Below, piece after piece: positions 1-5,892 of a stretch of DNA of 8,696 nt. The position numbers and the translations under genes were made by a program. Each line of letters starts with the position of its first letter. Position 1 is the stretch's first letter. The DNA is from CAYVFC01 sp964450715 (GTDB taxonomy: Bacteria > Myxococcota_A > Polyangia > Polyangiales > JAFGIB01): NCBI GenBank assembly GCA_964450715.1, contig CAYVFC010000221.1, forward strand, positions 1 through 8,696, written 5' to 3'. The notes beneath the pieces are model-generated. The model was not told the origin of the DNA. It did not search any database and was given only the letters and a program-made list of their open reading frames with translations.

Positions 1-370
1 ATCCTTCCACGATGCCCGCCCGCAGCTCCATCGGGCATATGGTCTCTCGATCCCCGGCGCTATTCCGGTAGACGGCCCTATCGACTCGCATTTCGCCCGC
101 CCCGCTCAAGTACACCTGCTCTGTCCGGTACACCCGCTTATACCTCTCTCCGTCCACTTCGATCACTGGCACATCGATATCGTACCGCTCCAGTTCTCCA
201 GCGAGGATCTCGCATTCAAACTCGCAAACCATGTCGTGCAGGCGCTCTTCAAACTTCGAAAAACTCTCCTCCGGCCGGTTTCTTTCGCGCCATTCGTCGA
301 GAAAAGCCGCGAGTTTCCGCCAGGCGTTTCCGGGGATCGACATCGAGCTTGCTTTGTGACACTTTTTCAT
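1..370 (-). CDS. ISKra4-family transposase, N-terminal part (runs off the left edge)
   Basis: Minus-strand frame open from ATG at 370 to the window edge, 123 codons, no stop seen. It begins MKKCHKASSMSIPGN and ends CPMELRAGIVEG. The CPxELRAGIVEG stretch and the preceding VDGERYKRVYRTEQVY block match the N-terminal region of ISKra4-type DDE transposases as I know them; the catalytic residues would lie beyond the edge. A GGAGGG ribosome binding site lies just upstream of the ATG (about 377-382), which supports this start. The product would move its own insertion sequence by cut or copy transposition. It is clearly different in sequence from the second ISKra4-type gene at 3387-4244, so the two are independent arrivals. 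Whether the element is intact cannot be judged from here. Confidence 0.72.
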   Translation of the reverse strand, partial: MKKCHKASSMSIPGNAWRKLAAFLDEWRERNRPEESFSKFEERLHDMVCEFECEILAGELERYDIDVPVIEVDGERYKRVYRTEQVYLSGAGEMRVDRAVYRNSAGDRETICPMELRAGIVEG

Positions 371-708
371 GGGGCACCCTCCAGGCTTTTTTGTGTTTCG
401 CGATTCAAAAAATACTCTGGAATGGGTCTGCCCCGCTTCCTTTCTTTTGCCGGCAACTACAAATTGTCATCCTGGCGCTTGTATTAATAGGATATCCTTA
501 ATGATTTTATCCACTTAGGTCGTCAATACCGGATCTGCACCCAATCCTTTTTCGGCGATCGAGGGGTTATAACGTATACTTCCACGCGCTGGACTATACC
601 TACTCCTTGTGGTCGAGAGACGGCGCTTATTCGTCTTGCGCGGGCGACGTTTCATGTGGTGAGTCCTCCTCTCGACAGGCCGGCGCCATACTCTGTTGCC
701 ATGGCTAA
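371..708. other. Intergenic stretch between two transposase genes, no supported gene
   Basis: AT-richer spacer upstream of the ISKra4-type gene. It should contain the outer end of that insertion sequence, but I could not define a terminal repeat. GGGGCACCC (371-379) and GGGTCTGCCCC (424-434) can pair imperfectly (two-base bulge) across the ribosome binding site of the minus-strand gene. AGGATATCCT (489-498) is a 10-bp palindrome. The start of the IS91-type gene should lie towards the right end, but the reading frames there do not give a recognisable N-terminus. Confidence 0.4.
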
Positions 709-1125
709 CCGCAGCGACCACTTCTGCATCTCCTATACAACTCCTGCCGCGACCGGCACTGCCCCAAGTGCCAGAACCCGGCGCGGGCCGAATGGATCAC
801 CGAGCGACTCGAGCGCCTTCTGCCCATCGCGTACTTCCACGTCGTGTTCACCATCCCCGACGAGCTCAATCCGCTCGCCCTGCGGAACAAGAAGGCCCTC
901 TTCGACATCCTTTTCGCCGCCGCGTCCCGGACCCTGCTCAGCATCGCTCGCGACCAGAAGCACCTCGGTGCTCAGCTCGGCTTCACGATGGTCCTGCACA
1001 CGTGGGGCCAGAATCTGCTCTTTCACCCGCACGTCCACTGCGTGGTCACCGGCGGAGGGCTTTCCACCGACGCGACGCGCTGGATTGCAGCGCGGGAGAA
1101 GTACCTTTTGCCGGTCAAGGTGCTC
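709..1125 (+). pseudogene. IS91-family (HUH/Y1) transposase, frameshifted and 3'-truncated
   Basis: The frame reads YNSCRDRHCPKCQNPAR (zinc-binding region with C-x4-C-x2-C), then AYFHVVFTIPDELNPLAL, then FHPHVHCVVTGGGLS. The HPHVH at 1024-1038 is the HUH metal-binding signature of IS91/IS801-type rolling-circle transposases. Homology seems to stop at LPVKVL (about 1125), so the C-terminal half with the catalytic tyrosine is gone. At the 5' side an in-frame TAA sits at 706-708. The preceding DHFCISY segment is found in the neighbouring frame (716-736), so a one-base shift near 735-738 separates the first part of the zinc finger from the rest. The gene therefore cannot encode an active enzyme. 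The frame continues without a stop into the following gene, giving an accidental chimera. Confidence 0.8.
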
Positions 1126-1185
1126 GCCACACAACCGTTCACGGGGGTTGTTGAACGGCTGATCTGGGCGTGGGACTGGGAGGTC

Positions 1186-1602
1186 ATGACCTCACCGAAG
1201 AATCCCGAACAACTCGCCGAGGCGATCGAAGCTCTGGTCGCGTCGTACATCGACGAGGTGCGGCGCGTGGCGCAACAGGCCATCGATCGCACCTTGTCCG
1301 TCTCCAAGGCGTCCAGCAGCGCGTCGAAGGGTAGAGCCAGCCAGCCCGCTCAGCAGCACCAGCCTGCGAGGCGGCGCGGTGTCGAGGAACTCGACGGGCT
1401 GTGCGACAGGCTCTACGAGCTGGTGTGCGCCCGGCCGGGCGTATCGATGGCCGTGCTCGCAGACGAGATCGGGCAGCAGGCGGGCAGGCTGCGGCGCCCG
1501 ATGACCAGGCTCAAGGCCGACAGTCGTGTGCGTAGCGTGGGCCAGCGCCAGGCGATGCGCTACTTCCCGGCTGTGGTCAGGGCGCCACAGAGCGCCGGCT
1601 GA
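1186..1602 (+). CDS. Small putative winged-helix DNA-binding protein (myxobacterial type)
   Basis: 138 residues beginning MTSPKNPEQLAEAIEALV. The N-terminal 35 residues form an amphipathic helix-like segment (ALVASYIDEVRRVAQQAIDR). A low-complexity Ser/Ala/Gln linker follows at about residues 40-65. The C-terminal 70 residues (LCDRLYELVCARPGVSMAVLADEIG, then LRRPMTRLKADSRVRSVGQR and RYFPAV) have the helix-turn-helix plus wing pattern of a winged-helix domain. I recall similar small proteins in myxobacteria but cannot name a gene or target. The ATG at 1186 follows GGGAGG at 1178-1183, with very short spacing. The same frame is open upstream into the IS91-type remnant, so translation could also begin there. 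Its stop codon lies at the junction with the IS66-type fragment. Role inferred: DNA binding, possibly regulatory; its link to the surrounding transposases is unknown. Confidence 0.62.
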   Translation: MTSPKNPEQLAEAIEALVASYIDEVRRVAQQAIDRTLSVSKASSSASKGRASQPAQQHQPARRRGVEELDGLCDRLYELVCARPGVSMAVLADEIGQQAGRLRRPMTRLKADSRVRSVGQRQAMRYFPAVVRAPQSAG

Positions 1603-2170
1603 TCAGGCCGTCGCGCTGGGAGAACGCGACGAACTTGCGAAGTAGATGCGCATGACAGATTTGCCGCAGCGCCATCGCCCAGAAGACGAAGACCGTCGCC
1701 CGGTCACTGATGAGGATCCCGAGTCGCGGGCCGAACAGCGGCCGGATGGTCTCGCGGCAGCCGTCTACGAAGAACTGGTAGACCGTCGCCGCCGCCGATG
1801 CCAGCGTCCACAGCGACGCCAACTTGCCGCCGCGCGTCCAGCTCGTGCCGTCGGCGTGCTTGAACTCGGCGTACTGCACCTCGCGCAGGGCCTCCTGGTG
1901 GGCAGACTTCAGCGCCTCGCTGGCGCGCTGCTCCATGGCGCTGATCGCGTCCAGCGAGACCGAGATCCCGAACAGCTCCAGTAACAACTGCCGCGTCTTG
2001 CGCCGACTGAGGTGGTAGGCGCCGGTGAGCATCGCAACCACGGCGGTCAGGCAGGGGCCGAACGCCGAGCTGGGAATCTGCGTGGAGTCGTAGGCCGCTC
2101 GGGTCGAGCTGCCGCAGCGCTCGCAGTCGACTACGGCCCGGTACTTCTCCTCAAACCCTTCGGATTCCAC
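1577..2170 (-). pseudogene. IS66-family transposase fragment (central part)
   Basis: The 197-residue frame carries a C-x2-C zinc pair (DCERCGSSTRAAY), then SSAFGPCLTAVVAMLTGAYHLSRR, KHADGTSW, ETIRPLFG, LISDRATVFVFWAM and CHAHLLRKFVAFSQRDG. These are typical blocks of IS66-type DDE transposases: the Asp in HADGTSW and the Asp in ISDRA fit the first two catalytic positions. The third acidic residue and the rest of the C-terminus are missing; the last nine residues (LISRRSVAP) read antisense into the end of the winged-helix gene, putting the break near 1603. The 5' end is also lost: an in-frame TAA lies directly before the GTG at 2170. It is a dead fragment. It follows the lipoprotein gene at 2215-3102 on the same strand at 44 bp distance. 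Confidence 0.85.
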
Positions 2171-2179
2171 TTATTTCCG

Positions 2180-2197
2180 GACCAGCATTGACTGGTC
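2180..2197. repeat. Hairpin between lipoprotein gene and IS66 remnant
   Basis: GACCAG / CTGGTC with a 6-base loop, 17 bp beyond the stop codon of the minus-strand lipoprotein gene. It is placed where a terminator would be, but neither side has a T-run, so intrinsic termination is doubtful. Confidence 0.3.
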
Positions 2198-2214
2198 GCT
2201 TCCCAAACTCGAGG

Positions 2215-3102
2215 CTAGCAGCAACCGCCTGCCCAGAAAGACAGGCAGCGTTCGCAACGGAGGTTGTACGCAATGAGGTGGCTGCAGAACTCGGCCGCGC
2301 CGGCAACCGGAATCAAGTTTCCGCCCTCCCGGATTTCCCACGTTTCGTCGCACCCGCAGACGGAACACACGTATCGCGCATAAGCGACGTCGAGTAGTTC
2401 CGGTGGCGCGCTGATGTCGGATGGGAACTCGCCGGCGCTGAAAGGATAAAATATGTATTCCCCGAAACCGTCGACGCAGTCCCCGATGCATTCGCATCCG
2501 CTGAACGCCGCGATGCAACTCGAGTAATCGACTGACGCGCAGACGGCGGCCTCGTCCGTTTGTCCGTCCAGGTCATTGTCCTTTCCGTCGCACCGCTCGG
2601 GGCAGCCGGAGACGCCCGAATCGCCGCCGTCCGGGTCGGGGATGCACGCGTCGGGGCGATCCGGTACGCCACCGTCGCTCATCGAGCAGTCGCTGCGCTC
2701 GTCTGTCTGCCCGTCGCAATCGTTGTCCTTGTCGTCGCAAAGCTCTTGGCAGACGAAGGGACACGAATCGTCGCTGTCCGGGTTGGGGACGCAACCGTCG
2801 GGGAAGTCGGGTATTGCAGCGTCGAGCGAACCGCCGTCCGCTGATTCACCACCGTCGTTTGGGTCGCCGCCGTCCGCGGTTCCGCCACTTCCTCCGACAG
2901 ACCCGCCGCTGCCGCCGCTGCCGCCGCTGCCGCCGTTGCCGCCGCTGCCGCCGTTGCCCGTACCCGAGCCCCCGCCGTTGTCGCCGCCGATCGAACTAGC
3001 TGCGTCGCGGGTCGAGGACGAGCCGGCATCGTCGCAGCCGGCGCCGAACGCGGATAGGTACAGAGCCCCGATGAACCATGCCACTCTTGTTGAACGAGTC
3101 AT
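2215..3102 (-). CDS. Secreted lipoprotein with two MopE-like acidic repeats
   Basis: 295 residues from ATG 3102; an in-frame TTG lies upstream at 3141, but the ATG gives a normal signal peptide (MTRSTR, then a hydrophobic stretch to residue 22, then Cys23). GAGC is a loose lipobox, so lipidation is likely but not certain. Residues 39-74 are a Gly/Ser/Asn linker. Two tandem units follow, about 49 residues apart: CDDKDNDCDGQTDE (122-135) and CDGKDNDLDGQTDE (171-184). Each is preceded by PDxPDxCxPxPD. This DxDNDxDGxTDE pattern is the acidic, probably calcium-binding motif common in myxobacterial surface proteins and MopE-like proteins. The C-terminal 110 residues are Cys-rich (CECIGDC, CSVCGC, CERC and a final CC), suggesting disulphides or metal sites in the envelope or outside the cell. 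Function unknown; surface attachment or metal binding is inferred. The gene appears complete, unlike most of its neighbours. Confidence 0.8.
   Translation of the reverse strand: MTRSTRVAWFIGALYLSAFGAGCDDAGSSSTRDAASSIGGDNGGGSGTGNGGSGGNGGSGGSGGSGGSVGGSGGTADGGDPNDGGESADGGSLDAAIPDFPDGCVPNPDSDDSCPFVCQELCDDKDNDCDGQTDERSDCSMSDGGVPDRPDACIPDPDGGDSGVSGCPERCDGKDNDLDGQTDEAAVCASVDYSSCIAAFSGCECIGDCVDGFGEYIFYPFSAGEFPSDISAPPELLDVAYARYVCSVCGCDETWEIREGGNLIPVAGAAEFCSHLIAYNLRCERCLSFWAGGCC
2903..2957. repeat. Nine-base tandem repeat encoding the Gly/Ser linker
   Basis: About six imperfect copies of the 9-mer gccgccgct (or gccgccgtt) on the plus strand, read on the minus strand as GGS/GGN triplets of the lipoprotein linker. 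Tandem 9-mers keep the frame when copies are gained or lost, so linker length could vary between strains. Confidence 0.8.
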
Positions 3103-3385
3103 GATACGAATCAGGATAGTCGGCGTCAGAAGGCTTTTCAAGCGGAGCCCCGACCGCGTCTACCGTTTACGCTGCCCTGATATACCTTCCGATCTCCGAT
3201 TTACCTTCCAGCCCCTTTTTTCGTCAGGTCCAACGCAACCTCTGATCTCGAGCGGAGGATAAAGAAATGTGAAAAGCGCAACCGCTCCCTAAGTTAATAT
3301 GAGGCATTAACCCCGCCCTCCGACAACTACGCTACCGATATTTCACCCTGACTGTAAAGACGCCGCGGGAGGTCTTGACCCGTAG
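3103..3385. promoter_or_regulatory. Upstream region of the lipoprotein gene with paired direct repeats
   Basis: Gene-free stretch of lower GC. GATATACCTTCC (3179-3190) and GATTTACCTTCC (3198-3209) are 12-base direct repeats with one mismatch, 19 bp apart, 77-107 bp upstream of the lipoprotein ATG. This is a plausible dimeric-activator or response-regulator site. GTTAAT / ATTAAC (3293-3298 and 3306-3311) is a short inverted repeat with a 7-base loop. No clear -35/-10 pair was identified, so promoter function is inferred from position. Confidence 0.35.
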
Positions 3386-3506
3386 ACTACTGTATACTCC
3401 GGCCAGGAGATGTGCTGCCAGTACTATCACAAGCTGGACTCCTGCGACAGCGTCCGGGACCGGCTGACCAACGGTGACTACAACCCGAAGAACTTCCAGT
3501 GCCCCT
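3386..3506 (+). pseudogene. Fragment of an unidentified Cys-rich gene cut off at the ISKra4 border
   Basis: Plus-strand frame beginning after a TAG at 3383-3385. It reads VYSGQEMCCQYYHKLDSC, then DSVRDRLTNGDYNPKNFQCPC. Nearly every codon from about 3400 ends in G or C, which neither of the other plus frames explains and which is the local coding signature, so I take this as a remnant of real coding sequence. It stops making sense at about 3506, where the antisense ISKra4-type homology begins. An ATG at 3410 directly follows AGGAG, too close for normal initiation. The four to five Cys residues recall secreted myxobacterial proteins, but I do not recognise the family. Confidence 0.4.
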
Positions 3507-4244
3507 GTACACCGTCGCCACCATCGCCCGACGCTTGCGATGCCGCTTCTCGCCCTTGCTCAGCTTCTTCTTCAATTTATGCTGCTTGCTCTCCGCCGCC
3601 TTGCGCGTCGCTGGCCGCAGATCCTGCCGACGCACCACAATGCCCTTGCCGTCCACGCTGATGACCAGTAGCTCGTCGCCACCAATCGGCGCTTCGAACT
3701 CGGCCTCCTCGTAGAACGAGTCAAAGTCCGCTCCGGCTCGCCGCACCAGCTCTTCCACCTGCCGCTTGGCCACCTCGGCCCCCGTCGTCCGCTGCAGGCA
3801 ATCCACCGCCTCGTCAAACGAGCCCTTGGACGCCTCTATCGCCGCGATTCGCCTCAGACCGTGAGAATACCTCTCCTCCGGCAAGTTCAACGCCGCATCC
3901 AGAGGAATCAGGCTGCATCGCTCGCGCGCGCCGTACGCCAGACGGTTGACCTCGACCGTGCCGAACACCGTCTCCAGCGCTCGCGAGCGCGACCGCACGT
4001 GCGTTCGCTCCACGCCGTCCGCCCCAACAACCATCCGCATCCGGACCTCCTGCCCGGACCGTAGGTCCAAATGGTCCTGCAACAGTCGCCGCATGATTTC
4101 GCGACCTCGTTGTTCGATGACGACCTCCAGTTCCGCGTGCGTCATGCGCATCGCCTTCTGGCTCTGCAGTTCTTCGATCGTTTCTTCCAGCGCCGCGCGT
4201 GATTCGACAAAAGATCCCGGTTCGAGTACATTCGCTGCTTGCAT
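3387..4244 (-). pseudogene. ISKra4-family transposase, C-terminally truncated
   Basis: Starts at ATG 4244, chosen because AAGGAGG (4262-4256) lies upstream; the in-frame GTG at 4271 lies inside a hairpin. The frame gives 285 residues, of which the first 246 look like an ISKra4-type transposase. Recognisable blocks are the VFGTVEVNRLAYG strand region, SLIPLDAALNLPEERYSHGLRR, AIEASKGSFDEAVDCL, LLVISVDGKGIVVR (the Asp is the likely first catalytic residue) and a Lys-rich KKKLSKGEKRHRKRRAMVATVY. The last 39 residues (3387-3506) read antisense through the Cys-rich fragment and have no transposase character. The second and third catalytic acids are therefore missing and the protein should be inactive as an enzyme, though it could still bind element ends. 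It differs from the ISKra4-type gene at the left edge. Confidence 0.82.
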
Positions 4245-4249
4245 TGTAT

Positions 4250-4310
4250 AGGCGTCCTCCTTCCGGGCCACCTATGAGAGTTACGGTCTCATAGGTGGCC
4301 TTGGACGCCT
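4250..4310 (-). promoter_or_regulatory. Nested inverted repeat covering the transposase ribosome binding site
   Basis: The inner arms are perfect 14-mers: GGCCACCTATGAGA (4266-4279) and its complement (4287-4300), with a 7-base loop. The outer arms are perfect 8-mers: AGGCGTCC (4250-4257) and GGACGCCT (4303-4310). In the minus-strand transcript the AAGGAGG site (4262-4256) falls in the internal loop and into the outer stem, five bases or so from the ATG-proximal spacer. A transcript entering from outside the element would fold this way and hide the ribosome binding site, whereas one starting inside it would not. This is a known strategy of several insertion sequences (IS10, IS50); its application here is inferred. 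Confidence 0.7.
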
Positions 4311-4620
4311 TCTATCTCACACCTCGGCGAAGTTTATGGCCCCGTATTTACACGGGAATTGCGTCGTCGTAGAAGATCCGCACCCGAATGAGATCGAGAT
4401 AACGTAAAGCTCAGCGACCGGCTACGGCCGTCGGTCGTGCCACCCTATTTGGGGGACGTCGCCTCCCGTATGATTTCTTGAAGATTGCCGACGAATGCGT
4501 CGACCTGCTCATCGATTCTCACCTGGATCGTTTTCATGCGCTCAGCCTGCAGGTCTGACCGCGGCTGCGTAACGACCCACCTGAACGGTTACCGCCGGAC
4601 TAGCAAGCCAGGAGACCCGA
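4311..4620. other. Spacer between ISKra4 remnant and DUF7793-like gene
   Basis: It probably contains the outer end of the ISKra4-type element, but no terminal repeat could be paired because the other end is lost. CCCGT / ACGGG (around 4341-4356) and CGACCG / CGGTCG (around 4416-4438) are small hairpins, the latter in position to end minus-strand transcription. The only coding possibility is the 30-codon ORF listed separately. Confidence 0.4.
4445..4537 (-). CDS. Very small ORF downstream of the DUF7793-like gene (doubtful)
   Basis: 30 residues, MKTIQVRIDEQVDAFVGNLQ followed by EIIREATSPK and a TAG. The sequence is polar and helical in character, and the opening MKTIQVRIDEQV resembles the start of ribbon-helix-helix antitoxins, but it is too short to form one. 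It lies 83 bp beyond the stop of the gene at 4621-5013 on the same strand. Only a weak GCAGG-like site precedes the ATG. It may be the tail of a decayed gene or chance; no function is proposed. Confidence 0.22.
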   Translation of the reverse strand: MKTIQVRIDEQVDAFVGNLQEIIREATSPK

Positions 4621-5013
4621 CTATCCCTCGTGGTCTTTAAGCCAGACCACGGCATCTTCCTTCGAGGTGAACAAGTGTACCGGATACTTCGGTCGATTCA
4701 GCCCGAGAAAGAAGTTGCCGAGCACACGGCTGATCCCGGAATCGATGATCATCGCCTGCGCCTTGGTATTGGTGCGTCGCCTGCTGTCGGCGCCAAACTG
4801 CCGCGCTTCCCTACTGATGCTGCGCGCCTTACGGATATCCACCAGCACAAGGATTTGGCGTTCGCCGACGAGCTTCTCGACCACGGCGTGGACCTGCTCG
4901 GCATCCGCGAGGGTCACGTCCGCGGGCTTGTGTACAATCTCGAGGATGCCATCATCGCGCAGCGTCAACACCGCGGTGGGGGTTTCCGCTTTAAGTTGAG
5001 TATCTGCCGTCAT
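4621..5013 (-). CDS. DUF7793-like (SpoIIAA/STAS-like) protein
   Basis: 130 residues from ATG 5013; a GTG at 5028 is in frame, but GTGGGG sits about 9 bases before the ATG and nothing suitable precedes the GTG. The order of blocks is LTLRDDGILEIVHKPADVTLADAEQVHAVVEKLV, ILVLVDIRKARSISREARQFG, AQAMIIDSGISRVLGNFFLGLNRPKYPVHLFTSKEDAVVWL. The alternating strand-helix pattern, the LVDIRKARSISREAR centre and the SRVLGNFFLGLNRP loop are what I associate with the small DUF7793 / SpoIIAA-like family found in Bacteroidota and myxobacteria. There is no signal peptide; it should be cytoplasmic. Its biochemical role is not established. Relatives resemble STAS anti-anti-sigma proteins, but I see no kinase or sigma partner here. 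It stands alone between decayed elements, with a long lower-GC region upstream that could hold its promoter. Confidence 0.75.
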   Translation of the reverse strand: MTADTQLKAETPTAVLTLRDDGILEIVHKPADVTLADAEQVHAVVEKLVGERQILVLVDIRKARSISREARQFGADSRRRTNTKAQAMIIDSGISRVLGNFFLGLNRPKYPVHLFTSKEDAVVWLKDHEG

Positions 5014-5892
5014 CCGCTGGTACCCCACAATGGATTAGGGGGAATTATTACCGGCGGCTACGCGCGTGTCAACCACGAACCTCCCGTACTCCGCGGAAGA
5101 GTCATCGGCCATATTAGAAAGACGACAAATGCATCTCTCGCGAAATTGAGAGTGGTGTTTACCGGACTGGAAACGTTTTCGACGTACCTGGGTAAGATTA
5201 TCGAAGGTCGAGTTATTGTTCCCGTGCTTCAACCCATATTGAAGCAGCGCGAAGTTGATCGTCTCCATCGTCTCCGGTCTGACTCGCTTGATGTTTCTCT
5301 TCAACGTCGATATGTCCGTAGCCCCTCCGGTACTATCTTGTACGGGATTTATCGGGTTTTTTCTATTTCGAGCCGGGAACTAGTCAATGTTTTGGGCCAC
5401 GGCCGCGTGCCGAAGTCCCACTGTATAGGTTATGCCCCCTCGAAGTACCAAAGGAAACCTTGGCCGCTGGAGGCCCTAATAGAAGGATGGTGCCCGCTAT
5501 CTGGCAAAGAACAAAACCGTTTTGGAGACGCGCGTTTCTTCTCAAGAGGTTCAGCAGACCGTAGCGGAGGCCACGAACGTTTCGACGACGACGGGGATGC
5601 CGACCGGGTATTGCCTCAAGGTAACGCCACAAGATCTCTCAAGACCACCGCGTCATCTTGCGCGGTCGCCTTGACCCAGCGCCCCGCCCTTTGCGATGCA
5701 GCGCCAAGACATCGAGCGAACGCCGTGCGACCAAAAACGATATTTGCACGGTGTATGCCGGAATTCGTTCTTGATCGCACATTCGATAGAAGCTATTATT
5801 AACAACCTTGCTTCAATCATAGCGTGTTTTCCCAGCGTTTCGGTAAGGAAGATGTTGGAGGTCTTGACCTGGAGGCCGGCTGGTTACCCTGC
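5014..5892. other. Lower-GC region without a recognisable gene
   Basis: Lines between 5101 and 5400 count to roughly 43-55 percent G+C against clearly higher values in the coding parts, so the region is compositionally foreign or non-coding. One plus-strand frame is stop-free through 5014-5802 (about 260 codons) but contains almost no ATG, shows no third-position GC bias and matches nothing I know. TGCTTCAA / TTGAAGCA (5225-5232 and 5239-5246) is a perfect 8-bp stem with a 6-base loop and no T-run. The right end carries GGAGGTCTTGACC (5857-5869) just before the truncated VWA-type gene begins. The promoter of the DUF7793-like gene should lie at the left end. Confidence 0.5.

Noticed and set aside
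489..498. AGGATATCCT palindrome as an operator or recombination site
   Set aside because: Symmetry ends after ten bases and no partner copy is present.
656..1162. Ser/Arg-rich plus-strand frame of 168 residues
   Set aside because: Apart from the short DHFCISY piece that belongs to the IS91 gene, it is an out-of-frame shadow with implausible composition.
2576..3262. Pro/Ser-rich 228-residue plus-strand frame
   Set aside because: It is the mirror of the Gly/Ser-rich lipoprotein on the minus strand, with the low-complexity composition expected from the repeat.
3375..3398. TTGACC ... TATACT as a promoter
   Set aside because: The spacer is only 12 bases, well short of the usual 16-18.
4630..5013. 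First third of a 390-residue plus-strand frame
   Set aside because: This part is antisense to the well-supported DUF7793-like gene; only the portion beyond 5014 is kept as an observation.
5225..5246. Perfect 8-bp stem with a 6-base loop as a terminator
   Set aside because: No T-run on either strand and no gene ending nearby.
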